Shown one piece after another: positions 8,543 to 19,332 of a stretch of DNA of 64,000 nt. Positions within the stretch are counted from its first letter, which is position 1. Each line of letters begins with the position of its first letter. Below the pieces are notes generated by a model. The model searched no databases and had not been told where the DNA came from. It worked only from the letters and a program-made list of their open reading frames with translations. The stretch covers positions 248,001 through 312,000 of the forward strand of contig NW_011887295.1 of NCBI RefSeq assembly GCF_000151315.2. The letters run 5' to 3'. This stretch comes from Capsaspora owczarzaki ATCC 30864 (lineage: Eukaryota > Opisthokonta > Filasterea). The translations under genes were made by a program, and so were the position numbers.

Positions 8543-10321
8543 ATGACTGGTTTTCTGACCTCGCTTCAGCTTACCAACTTTCGCAAGTTCAAAGACGAAA
8601 CCTTCCATCTGACAACCAGCCCCAAAGTCATCATGGGTCGGAATGGTTCCGGCAAGACGCAGCTTCTCTGGGCTATCGCTATCTTCTTGCGCTCTTACAA
8701 CACACGTGTCGCAACGTCCAACTGGCACAAGCAGAACAAGCCGACTTTGGCACTTGGTCCACTGTTCGGCGACCCATTCTTTGAGTACGAAACCGACACG
8801 AGCTCGGCACTTATCCGCCAAGGCGAAACCACAGCAACGCTGCTTGGCAACTTCAGCGACGGTCGTAAGGTCTCGTTTGTCATCAACCCCGCGAAGAGTA
8901 ATCGGGCGAGAATGATTGAACAACCCGACACGGCGGAACAGCCCCCTCGCAAGGTCCGCTACGCGTTCGTGCAGCCATCCTTCTTGTGGGGCGAACACCA
9001 AAGGCAGGAAGACACTGGCGACAAGCATTTGCTCACAACCGGGCGACGGCACATGCTAAGGCGCGTCGAAGATCTCGTCAAGAAGGACGCAGCTGCTCTC
9101 GCTGCGATCACAGGCAGCATTCAACACATCTTTGGTGTCGACGACCTCACATTGGAGTTCATTGACGATCCCAACCGTCTCTTCGTCAAGGAGTCGGGCG
9201 TTCAACTCGACATCGGCATGTGCGCGGCGTCCCTGCAGAAGGTCGTGGCGATCTATGTCCTGTTCCACCTGCTTCGTGTATCGACTGCCGGCGAAGCAGA
9301 GGGCAGACAGGACTGTGACGACAATGAAGCCACCCAGCGCATCTTGCTTATCGACGAGCCAGAAGCCCTACTGTACGATTGTGTCGCTGAGCGGCTTTTT
9401 CTTCGACTTCGGCAAGATTGTCACGACGCCAAAATCCAACTTGTTATTACGACCAACTCGAAGGCACTTGCCAAGTCTGTCAACCAACAGGACATTGTCA
9501 TGCTTGGGCCGGCTGGCCCGATTCGCCTTGACGCTGCCTCGTTGACGGACTATGTTGAGGAGCTTGCTCAAATCACATCGATTGACCGTCCAGTGCTACT
9601 TCTTGATGGCAAAAATGACGTGGAATTCTACAAGAAGTATGTACCGAACCTCTCCAAGCATTTCCAGCTCATCAGCGGCGGCACAGACACGCGACATCAG
9701 CTCCCCACCCTGACCAAGCTGCTGATTGAGACCGTGAACCAGCCCCTTTTTATTCTGAGAGATAGCGAACTCCGGGCCTGTTGGCCCGAATCGCTCCTGG
9801 CCTGGGGCGAGTACTGTTTGTCCAACGTTCAGAAGGAGGTGCGACCAAGGTGTCAAATTTTCTTCACGAGTTTGCCTTGCATTGAGTCCTACCTGTTCGT
9901 GCACTGTGCACTCACGGACAGCAGCTTTGCTGACGACCAGGCCGCCCAAGTGAAGCAGAAACTCTGTTCATCAAAGTCAGTCACCCGTTTCATCAACTAC
10001 TTCACCGAGCAGAACTTTCAAGGCGCCATCAACGAGCATCAACGAGCGTCGAACGAGGAGCAGCCACACCCTGTTCTTGAGGCATGCCGCAGGTGGGAAG
10101 CAGGCAAGACATTTTTGACTGCGCCAGACTCGCCTCGAGACGCTCGCTACTGGCGGACGTACGTCAACTTGGTGGGCAGCCACGAAATCTTTGGAAGCAA
10201 GGACACTCCCACTCTCATGGCCAAACTTGCAGGCCCGCTCCACGAAGCTGTCCAATGTGAGCTCGACGCACTGGCTGGTGAAATGATTGCGCGTCTGGTC
10301 GCGTGTCGAGCGAGCGCATGA
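8543..10321 (+). CDS. AAA-type ATPase fused to a TOPRIM/DUF4435-like domain (PARIS AriAB / OLD-nuclease-like)
   Basis: Single exon, 592 residues from ATG 8543; an upstream in-frame extension to 8495 is possible. The N-terminal half is an ABC/AAA ATPase like RecF/OLD: it opens LTSLQLTNFRKFKD, has Walker A GRNGSGKT (about residue 33) and Walker B RILLIDEPEALL (about residue 270), followed by ITTNSKALAKS. The C-terminal half begins VLLLDGKNDVEFYKKY, then GGTDTRH and PLFILRDSEL, and LPCIESYLF; this order resembles the TOPRIM-like DUF4435 fold (acidic GKxD, a D-x-D-like RDSE, then an E-x-Y-L motif). In bacteria AAA15 plus DUF4435 make up the PARIS anti-phage system (AriA, AriB, sometimes fused); OLD/GajA nucleases share the architecture. 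Neighbours are intron-rich host genes, so the lack of introns is striking and fits lateral acquisition. Function in this host is unknown. Confidence 0.75.
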   Translation: MTGFLTSLQLTNFRKFKDETFHLTTSPKVIMGRNGSGKTQLLWAIAIFLRSYNTRVATSNWHKQNKPTLALGPLFGDPFFEYETDTSSALIRQGETTATLLGNFSDGRKVSFVINPAKSNRARMIEQPDTAEQPPRKVRYAFVQPSFLWGEHQRQEDTGDKHLLTTGRRHMLRRVEDLVKKDAAALAAITGSIQHIFGVDDLTLEFIDDPNRLFVKESGVQLDIGMCAASLQKVVAIYVLFHLLRVSTAGEAEGRQDCDDNEATQRILLIDEPEALLYDCVAERLFLRLRQDCHDAKIQLVITTNSKALAKSVNQQDIVMLGPAGPIRLDAASLTDYVEELAQITSIDRPVLLLDGKNDVEFYKKYVPNLSKHFQLISGGTDTRHQLPTLTKLLIETVNQPLFILRDSELRACWPESLLAWGEYCLSNVQKEVRPRCQIFFTSLPCIESYLFVHCALTDSSFADDQAAQVKQKLCSSKSVTRFINYFTEQNFQGAINEHQRASNEEQPHPVLEACRRWEAGKTFLTAPDSPRDARYWRTYVNLVGSHEIFGSKDTPTLMAKLAGPLHEAVQCELDALAGEMIARLVACRASA

Positions 10322-11214
10322 AACAAACACGCAAGGTCGCGCTCGTGTTTCCGCTTGTCGATCCAAAGCGAGGTGGTTTGCCATTGAATACGAGATTGGC
10401 GGGTGTGCGCTCGCTTGTCCCGTATTGTGTGTTTCCGGCAGCATCCTTTTCCGTGTTCTTCAATAAATTTGGGAAAAGATTTTTGTTTCTCCTTCGACCC
10501 GAGCCTGACGAGCCTGAGTAAAAATCGTCGCTCTCGCCACCCCACCAATCGCGTCCAGTGCTTGACCTCCTCTTGCTGCAGTTACTCGTCTTGCACGTAG
10601 TGCGGGCCTCAGAGTGCGATGCGCCGCATTTGTCTTGTTCTGGCCAGCTCTGCAGCAAATTTGTTGACGTTTTTCGCCTTTTGCCTCATGCTTATCCGCA
10701 TCCATGTGACTTTTCTCGTGCACGAAAATAGAAATTTGGTGCAATCTTTCAATCCTGTTGTGTCACCTCAGATCACACATGGAACACTGGGTTGGAAACA
10801 TTTAGGTATCGATGCGCCGATCGGCCCAGCAAACAGGCAGATGACCTGCGGCAAATCCAACGATGACTTACCACCAAGACCACACACACTCTGTGAATGA
10901 ATGAGCAGCCAGTCATTTGCCGCACGCACCGAGAAACTATTTCAACCGACCGGAAATTTTTCAAGTCGGGATTTCCCCCCAAATTCAGGGTTTTTTTTTT
11001 ATCCCTCCTTCCAATTTCACCTCCCTGTTTTGCGCTACAACACATGGAGGCCTGTCAAAAGTCGCTGCCACTCCATTCTGTGAACGTCCGCCGAGAGCAC
11101 TGACTAGGACCTCGTCGGCCTCTCAAAAACAAAACCTCCCAAAAACTCCAAATCGTCCAAATTCAAGATCAATTCAATTCAGTCTGTTTTCTTTACATTT
11201 ACATTTTCCGCATT

Positions 11215-11270
<56 letters not shown>

Positions 11271-11405
11271 GGAAGATTCGCCGCATTCAATCTTCTCCGA
11301 CAACCAAAAAGCAGCAACAAGAGCGACAACTCAACGCAGTATTTTAAAACATCGAGCCATTTGAAACAAAGCAGAGCGCGGCAGGTTTTTTTTCTGAAAA
11401 GCTCA
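10322..11405. other. intergenic region and promoter of the EEP-fold gene
   Basis: No gene recognised. Its most obvious feature is an unbroken run of 50 T (11220-11269) 136 bases before the next start codon. Confidence 0.6.
11220..11269 (+). repeat. poly-T tract, 50 bases
   Basis: Uninterrupted T run within the 5' flank of the next gene; similar but shorter runs precede other start codons in this window. Confidence 0.95.
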
Positions 11406-14389
11406 ATGTCTGAGTCGGGTGCCACCATCAGTCGTAGCAGCGATGACGGGACTCCTGCTCGCCCCGCGTACGCGCTGAGCTCGCAATGGCCGTTTGGCAG
11501 TGGCGGGTACCATCCGTCGCAACCAGCACCCCTGCAAGCTGTGCAGACGCAGCCAAAGTCCCCCGTTGCCAGCCTGTCGTCGGCACTGGCGGTGATTCAC
11601 TCGGACGACCGCGACCGGGACCGAGCGAGCAGCAGCGGCAGCGGCAGTTCGACCGCCGCGCTCCCGTCCGCGTTGGCTTCGACGACCACTGCCGCTGCGT
11701 CGGTTGCGGAAGGGCACCGACAGTCGCAAGCCATGGCGGACTTGTGCGGCGGCGACTGGGAAAGCCTCGAGTACGAGGACGCGCCCGCTCAGGCCCAGCC
11801 GGCGTACTTTGACGCGGTGGTTGTCGCCGCGGACGCCGACGCGAGCAGCTCCAGCAAGAAGCGCAAGGGCAACAAGAATAACAACCACAACAACCACAAC
11901 AACAACAACAACACCAACAATAGCACGAACAAGACTGCTGCTGTCAAGGTTGGCAAGAGCGCCAAGGACAGTGACAAGGACCCAGCCAAGGGACGTTCAG
12001 CAAACAGCAGCAAGAGCGAGAATCACACTCAGCCCGCTGCTGCCACCGCCACGGCGACAATCAACGAGGAGCTCCAGCGCATCGAAGCGCAGTTTCTCGA
12101 CCAGTTTCAAGACGCCCCGCACTTGTTGTCGGCTTCTGCTGCCCATGGATCGACCGACAGGATTTCAAGAACGTCACCGACGAAATCGTACAGTTCGCCC
12201 AGCAACAGCAGGGCAAATGCACACTCTGGCGCCGGCACCCCACCGCCGCAGCCCGCTCCTGCGGCAGATCCTCTAAAACCGAGAAAGCGCGATTCGGCGC
12301 GACCATCGACACGACTGGTCATGGCTCCAACGCGTTCTGGCAGCTCGGAATCGGCAGACGTTCCCATTTCTGCACCGCCACAGCTACAATCTCGCGCCCC
12401 GATTCTTCCACCAAGGCGACAGCTGGCTCAAATCGAGTCCAATCCTGATGGCCGTGATGGGTTTCCTCGCGAGTCGTTTGCACCCATCGATGCCGCAGAC
12501 GCGATGGAGGAGCCGGCGTCACATCAGCTTGCCTCCACCGAGGAGCAAGCGCCAGACGCGCCAAGCAAGCGTTCGACCCTTCGGCGCTCCTCCATGTCCA
12601 CTGCCAGCGAATTTGTTTTATTGAGCGGGGCACGCAAGTTAACAGTCCTCACGTACAATGTGAACTGGGTAAGTCAACGCCAGCTTGTTGTTTTTGGGTT
12701 GCGGATTTCTGTTTTGTGTCATTCGTCCTCAAAAAGCTGCGTGCTGACCATTGCCTTGACTTGTGCTTTTTCTTATTTTTTTTTGTGTTGTTGCCGCTCA
12801 ATCGTCATTACCATCGTGATCTGTAGGGATTTTGTCGAATGGGAATCGCGTCCCAGAAGGTTGTGCAGATTGCGCACGGAATTCGCACTTCCGGCGCTGA
12901 CATTGTTTGCCTGCAGGAAACGCACCATGGGTGGGAGCAGTTTCTTCGGTCGTCCTTGCGCGACATTTACCCGCACATGATCTTTCGTCACCACGACACT
13001 GTGCTCCCTGAGTCGAACAGCGTGTCCAGCGCTGGCGGCCAGGGGTTTTTATCCGTCCATCCGTTGCACGAGCTCTGGTATGAGCAGCCGCCCGTCGCTG
13101 GCTCGTTCTTCCCGGGCTGGATGGTCGAGCTTGTTGTTGAAGGCCAACCTGTGCAAGTGTTGAATGTGCACCTGCGTCCTCCAATCTCCAATGTGCATAA
13201 GCCGTCCTTCCGCGCGCTGTTCCAGACATCCAGCATTCGTCGAGCCGAGCTTCAATTCTTTTACGATCGCATGAAACCAAAGGTAAGCCACCATTGTAAC
13301 CACGGCAATTGCTTTTGGACTGAAATTGAAGCTGTTTTTTTTTTGGTTTGTTTTTGTGGCTGACGACCCCCCCCTTTCCCTCCCCCATAGCCTGGCTCTG
13401 CAATCATTGTAGCGGGCGACTTCAACGAGGGCCACGACGGCGCGGCTGTTGTTTGGCTCAAGGGCGGGCGCGGGAAGGAGCCGTTGAACGATTCGTTGAT
13501 CGAGTTCCAGCCAAGTTGCAAAACGTGGAAATGGCCTCTTCGATTTGGTCTCTCACTCAAAGGAGCATACGATCACATCATGTATTCTCCAGAGACCATT
13601 CGAGCCTTGAACTGCCGTGTGATGAGCGAGTACGAGTTGCTCTCGGATCACATCCCCGTTGTGGCCGAGTTTGCCCTCCTCGAGTCACGTCCGGGTGGCA
13701 CACAACCTGCAGAGGCGGAGCAGACACAACCATCTGCACCGCCATTACTCACACATGCTGTTGATCATCCCGCGACAGTCCATCCGCATGACAAGGCTGA
13801 CGCCTCGTTGCACGTGCCAGGAGCGCAGAACGTGCCAGGTAGTTCACACTCTGGGCATTCTCCTTCGGCACTATCGCCCTTCCTCGCCTCATTCCCCCAG
13901 AGTCCCTTCCGTGCGCTGCTTCACCACAAGTTCCACACCCCGTCCCCCGTAGCTTCAAGAGGAGCCTTTTTCGAGGGTCTGGCCCCATTGGCCATCCCGG
14001 CTGCGCAAGAGTATTCCCTGGACGAAAGCCTTGCAGACGACGACGGAGGCACGCCGCAGCTGCACATCCCGACCTCCGAGGGCTCGCTGCGGCGCATTGC
14101 CTCGGAGGGTGCTCTCGAATCAGCCCTCTTCAGTGCCATGCAAGATTCTGCCCACCCCGGCGACTTTGAGGGGGCCCACCAAGACCCGTTCGGGCCCGTC
14201 ATTCTGCCCTCACGACGGAGCGGGTCGGATTGGCGCATTGCTCGTCCTTCCACAACCGATGCGAGTTTGAAGCCTTCCAAGCAAACGTACATCCAGACGC
14301 CAGCCTCGTCTTCGACTGGATCATCGGCCCCGGATTCGCAATCGCGCAAAAACAAGACGGATGTCATTTCGAATCTGGAAGTGTTTTGA
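11406..14389 (+). CDS. endonuclease/exonuclease/phosphatase (EEP) fold protein with long disordered arms
   Basis: Model: join(11406..12668, 12827..13282, 13391..14389), 905 residues; every exon is a whole number of codons. Residues 1-410 are Ser/Ala/Asn/Pro-rich and look disordered, with a basic KKRKGNKNNN stretch. The catalytic domain runs from about 411 to 680: LTVLTYNVNWGFCRMG (the Asn), ADIVCLQETH (the metal-binding Glu), NVHLRPP, AIIVAGDFNEG (D-x-N) and LLSDHIPVVAEF (SDH-x-P). These are the hallmarks of the DNase I/AP endonuclease/sphingomyelinase fold, and all are intact. The C-terminal 220 residues are again low-complexity. Substrate (nucleic acid, phosphoinositide or nucleotide) cannot be told from motifs. 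Expressed from a promoter with a 50-T tract. Confidence 0.85.
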
Positions 14390-14772
14390 GCCCCATCTAA
14401 CCAAACCAAAGCGGGTGGCTTTTGATTTTTCGTTTTCTGTCGCTTTTTCCTTCTTGACAGTTCCGCCCTTTTGTTATTCGTGTTATTCCTGTACTTTTCC
14501 CTCCCTTGCAATATTCCTTGTACTTTGTGTACTATTCCTGCAATACCATTATCGTTTCTCGTTTGAGGCGTTTTTGTCCCTTGTTTTCACACCAAAATCT
14601 CAGTTCGATTCGACACTAAAATTCAAGCCTCCAACTGCCACACCATACCATATGACCCTCGTTGCATCACACAACGTTAGAGCTGTCAAACCAAACCCGT
14701 CTCGTCCTTGATCATTGTCAAATCAAATCGCTCAGAGAGAGCTCAGTCGATTCCAATCTCTTTCAATACAAA
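14390..14772. other. intergenic between EEP gene and ARPC4
   Basis: T/C-rich, no coding signal. Confidence 0.6.
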
Positions 14773-16343
14773 ATGGTACTGCTTTTTTTTTTTTTTTCCT
14801 TTGAGAATTTCATTTCCATCGCTCGTCCGCATCGCTCTTCTTTCCCCCCCTTGTTGCCCTCCCCGCACCCACCGCCTCGCCCTCGTATTCCCATTCAACC
14901 TCGACCATCCGCCACGCTCTGCCGTGGAAACGACCTGCGCGTCCATCACCGAGCGTTCGTTCTGCCCGCAACGGATTTCTTTTCTTTTTTTTTCCTTGTA
15001 ATTCCACAATCCTGCTTTTTGAAAGGGATCCGATCGCCCCCCTGCAGGCTTGTTGGCGAGTTGGGGATTGCGCGCGGCGACATGACACAGCGGACGCATC
15101 ACTACCGATGGCTTGCTCTCCCTGCCGTTCGCTGGCTGCTTTTGCAATGCAGGACCAGCCGATTTAAAAAAAAAAAAAAAACAGATCGCAAAAAATAACA
15201 TTTTTTTTTTTTTTGCCGTTCGTCGTCTTTGACCGGAGCCGAGAAGTGCATCAGCGCGGGCACGACACGGGCCACTTCTGAGGAAAACCCAGTTCCATCT
15301 GTGCCTTGGATTGCAGTGCCGCGGCAGGCTCGCGTCTGTCCCTCAACCAAAAAAAGCTCAAACACAACAAAAACAATTGAGTTTTGTTTTTTATTTTTCA
15401 TTTTTTTTTTCATTTTTTTTTTTTTTTGCTTTCCTTTTTCATTTTTTTTTTTTTTTTTTTTTTTTGGATTTGGTTTTGGCTGCAAAGTCGTTTTTGTCGA
15501 TTGTCATTCAGTTGGAAAGGCAGCAGACATTGAGTCGAGTCTGGCTTGGCAAGAATGAGAGTCGCTGGAATGGAAAACGAGTGTATGCAAACTCACTCTG
15601 TCGCTCTCTTTTTGCACTGACCAGAGCACGACCCTTCGCCCTTACCTGGACGCTGTGCGCGCCACCATCACTGCCGCCGTCTGCCTCGAGAACTTCTCGT
15701 CCCAGCACGTCGAGCGCCACAACAAGCCCGAGGTCGAGACCAAGTACGGTTTTTTTTTTTTTTTTGGCTGTCGGATTTCCGTTTTGCTTTTGCTTTTGCT
15801 TTTGGCTTGTTGCTTCAACTCTCTCACTTGAACTCAACTTTTTTATTTCGCTCTGCAGGGGAAGCAAGGAGGTCCTCCTTCAACCCGTTGTGATTAGCCG
15901 CAACGCTCAGGAGCGCGTTCTTGTTGAGGCATCGATCAACGCTGTTCGCATTTCCATCGGCATCAAGCAAGCCGATGAGATTGAAAAGATCCTTTGCAAG
16001 AAGTTCATGTCGTTCATCATGATGCGCGCAGAGAACTTTTTCATTCTGCGCAGGAAGCCGGTCGAGGTAAGCAGTGGCTTTCGTAAAATGAGCTCTAATG
16101 TTGTTCCCTTGCGCTTGTTTTTCACTTTGCGCTTTTGAACATCCGGCTTGTGGGGATACACAGGGCTACGACATTAGCTTCCTCATCACCAACTTCCACA
16201 CTGAGCAAATGTTCAAGCACAAGCTGGTCGACTTTATCATCACTTTCATGGAGAACGTCGATGTTGAGATCAGCGAAATGAAGATCACTACCAACGCTCG
16301 CGCTCGCATCTGCGCCGAGGAGTACCTTAAGGCTTTCCACTAA
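14773..16343 (+). CDS. ARPC4: Arp2/3 complex subunit 4 (p20)
   Basis: Model: join(14773..14775, 15625..15743, 15859..16066, 16164..16343), 169 residues (human 168). Exons 2-4 read [79 protein letters not shown] and [15 protein letters not shown], matching ARPC4 nearly throughout. The subunit forms the Arp2/3 core with ARPC2 and is needed for branched actin. Exon 2 begins at its second codon with no ATG; the only upstream ATG followed directly by GT is at 14773 (ATG|GTACTG), so the first coding exon is the start codon alone. This gives exactly the human spacing M-x-x-TLRPYL. Donors GTACTG and GTACGG recur in other genes here. The first intron is 849 nt with T tracts. Confidence 0.92.
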
Positions 16344-16660
16344 ACCCACATTTCCAGCTTTTCAGCGAAAAAGGGAGATGACAATCTTTGTCTCTCACCC
16401 CCCCTTTTTTGGCCTGGTCTGCCGTGTTTTGTTTTGTTTTGGTGTTGCTGTGTGTGTAGTAGGTGTTTGCGTTCTCTGTAAACCCTTTGTTGTTCTGTCC
16501 TCTTCATTTTGTATAAACGCCTGCTAGACGGGCAACATTTTCCTACAACATTTGTTGTTTCTTCTCGTACGAGTTTTTGATCAAAGTTGCCAAATATTGG
16601 ACCCACACATCCCACCCACCTTGCAGCAAACAGCGAAATGACAACAAGAACGAAACCACG
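16344..16660. other. intergenic between convergent ARPC4 and epoxide hydrolase
   Basis: T/G-rich 3' flanks of two converging genes; nothing else seen. Confidence 0.6.
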
Positions 16661-19145
16661 CTACAGTTTCGCCACCTGCGCAGGATAAACCACCGTGCGA
16701 AGCCATTGGACGAGAATTCGGTTCAACTCGCGAGGGCGTTCCTGCATGGTCCAGTGGCCAGAGGCTGGAATGTGTCCTCGCGACAGCCAAGGAATGAGCT
16801 GTTCCATGTGCGCCGACCCGGCAGGGGTGAGGACGAGATCGCGGCCAGCGGTGACCATGAGTGCTGGCTGTCGCACTTGCTTGCCGGCAATCCGACCGTG
16901 CCAGCGCCAGTTGGCCTCCATGTTGCGGTACCAGTTCAGCGGGCCGTAAAATCCCGAGCTCCGGAATGCGTCCGTGTACACCTTCAGATCGGTTGCCGAG
17001 AGCATTGGAGTCGGGGGGATGTTGTCGGGCATTCCGGCGAGCAGTCCGCCCCGTTTCGTCGCGGTAGCAAAATTGACCGCCAGTCGACGCATTTCGGGGT
17101 TGCGCTCAATCTCGATCGTTGGTCGCAGAATGTAATTCACAGTCCTCTCGACGTTGGCGCCAAGCTCCGCGACAGCGGCATCGCTCTGAAAGTACAGCTG
17201 GTAGTCAAAGCGGCCGGGGTTTTCGCGCAATGTCTGCATCGGGTTTTTGGCTGGATTGGGAATCATCAACGGCGTGTTGATGCTTGCCACCGCGTGGATG
17301 CGATGCGGATAGTGCAGGGCCAGGGCCCACACTTGCGCGCCACCCCAGTCGTGGCCAATCACGGTGGCCGTTGCGATGTTGAGATGGTCGAGCAAGTGGA
17401 CCACATCTTCGGACAATTGCTTCATTCCATAGAGCGACGGATCTCGTGGAGCGCTGCTCTGGCCGTAGCCACGCTGATCGAGCGCAATCACACGGAATCC
17501 AGCCAAAGCCAGAGCTGGGATTTGATGACGCCAGGAATACCACAGCTCAGGCCAACCTGATGGGGAAAACAAGAGAGCAAAGAACATGTAACATACAGAA
17601 GGCAAAACCACAAAAACCACCTGTCAGCTCCGACACCAGCATCCAACGCTAGCATCGGGTCTCGAGAGCGCGGCGACGAGGATGACTTACCGTGGCACAG
17701 AACAATCGCTGGACCTTCGCCCAGCTCGACATAGTGAATGCGATGGCCAGTCTGGGTGGTCACAAAGGCGTGTGGCACAGAATCGACCGTGCACGCCGGA
17801 GCATCGAGCACGGGGTCGAACGGAAGAACGTCCGATGGTGTAGATGCAGTCCAGTCAGCAGGCTGCGCCAAAAACGCAGGGCTTGCGGAAGAGTCTTCCT
17901 TTGTCAGCGGCTTTTGACGCAGCAACACGGTATAGGGCTGTCGCTCGGTTGAAATAGTAGCGAGTGAGGCGTTCGTTGCCGCGGCAGGAAGCTGCAGGCC
18001 AAGCAAGTCGGACACGTCTTTCACGGCCTGCTCAGGATCAAGGCATCTCACGGCCGTCATTCCACATTGTGCCGCAGCCTTGACATTATGTCCGAGATCG
18101 TCCACAAATACGGCCTGTTGCAAAAAACAAAACAAAAATAACAAAAAGAGTGAGTCTTGACGAATGAGTTATCGCCTTCATCTCCCAACTTTCAAAATTC
18201 ACCTGAGTGGGCTGGATGTCAAGCAGCTTGCAGGTGTGCAAGTAAATGTCCTGGTCGGGCTTGCGCATGCCTGTTTGACAAGACTCAACCACCACATCGA
18301 AATAAGGGCGAAGAAGCTTGAAGAGCTGGGTGACTGCGCTTCCTTGCAACAGGTTGGAGGAGCCGTGCGCATCGGTGCGGTCCAGCGTGTCGTCAATCCA
18401 ATTGTTGGTGACCAAAGCAGTTTTAAACCCTAAGTTCCATCGACAGAAGAGTATTTAGACACTCTGTCATTCTTGTAACGACCAAATCGCTTCAAATTTC
18501 TCGTCCATACCTTGATTTCGGATGGTAGCGACAAGCTGGAGCATTCGTGGAACAAGAGATAACTCGCCCATCGATTGCATCAGGCGTCTGACGTTATCAT
18601 GGGACACTCCAGATGGTTTTGGTTGCGCATCCCAAGATTCGAGCAGCGTGTTGCATTCAGCATGAAATTGGACCAAAAACTAGCCAACGATCGTGGGGAT
18701 TGGTTTGGTCAGAAATCGTGCTTGATTGTTTTTGCCTCAATTTCAATTCACTGAACATTGTTCTCGCAAACCTTACAGAGGACATGAGCAGATCGCCTCG
18801 CTCCAGCCTGGCAAACGCTCCCTGCGGCTGACCGCTTGTGACGAACAGCTTTTGCATGAACTTTCTGCTCCCGGGTTTTTTTGTTGTTTTCCAGTTTCGT
18901 TGTTCAGAATACATAAATCACAAAGCATAGATTGTTGTTGTGTGAGTGATCAAACCAACCAGCGATCGAGTCGGAGTCGGAGTCGGATTGAAATTTGAGA
19001 TTGCACTGTACTGGGCACTAACTCACGGAGGGAGGCCAGCGTCGCGCTCAAAGTTGGAGATTGCACGCAGCGGAGATGTCACCAGCACACCGCCCAGGTC
19101 GAACAGGACGGCGCGGATGTGCGGATGGGTCGCAGCTCGACTCAT
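16661..19145 (-). CDS. EPHX2: bifunctional soluble epoxide hydrolase (HAD-like domain + alpha/beta hydrolase)
   Basis: Model: complement(join(16661..17556, 17691..18114, 18203..18429, 18511..18679, 18777..18864, 19027..19145)), 640 residues, phases close. N-terminal HAD domain: IRAVLFDLGGVLV, LVTNNWIDD, SCQTGMRKPDQDIY and AVFVDDLGHN. C-terminal epoxide hydrolase: oxyanion HGWP (across a splice site), PELWYSWRHQIPAL, nucleophile Asp in GHDWGGAQVW, lid tyrosines in FDYQLYF and LNWYRNME, acidic residue in TAGRDLVLTP and the catalytic His in GHWTMQERP. The same order is seen in human EPHX2 (555 aa), which hydrolyses fatty-acid epoxides and has lipid-phosphate phosphatase activity. Oddity: HAD motif I is DLG rather than DLD, so the second Asp is absent. 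The start of exon 2 could shift by one residue. Gene symbol by similarity. Confidence 0.93.
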
Positions 19146-19332
19146 GATCACCAAATCGCTGCAACAAGCAAGAACAATGACTGGAAGCACTGAAAAAGGG
19201 AATTCTGAGAAAACAATACAGAATGAAAACAAGAATCAATGTATTTCAGCAAATCCAAACCATCAAAAAAATTCAAACCATCAACGACGAAACACTTCCA
19301 AAAGCAAAAACAAAGGAGAAAAGGGGGGCTGT

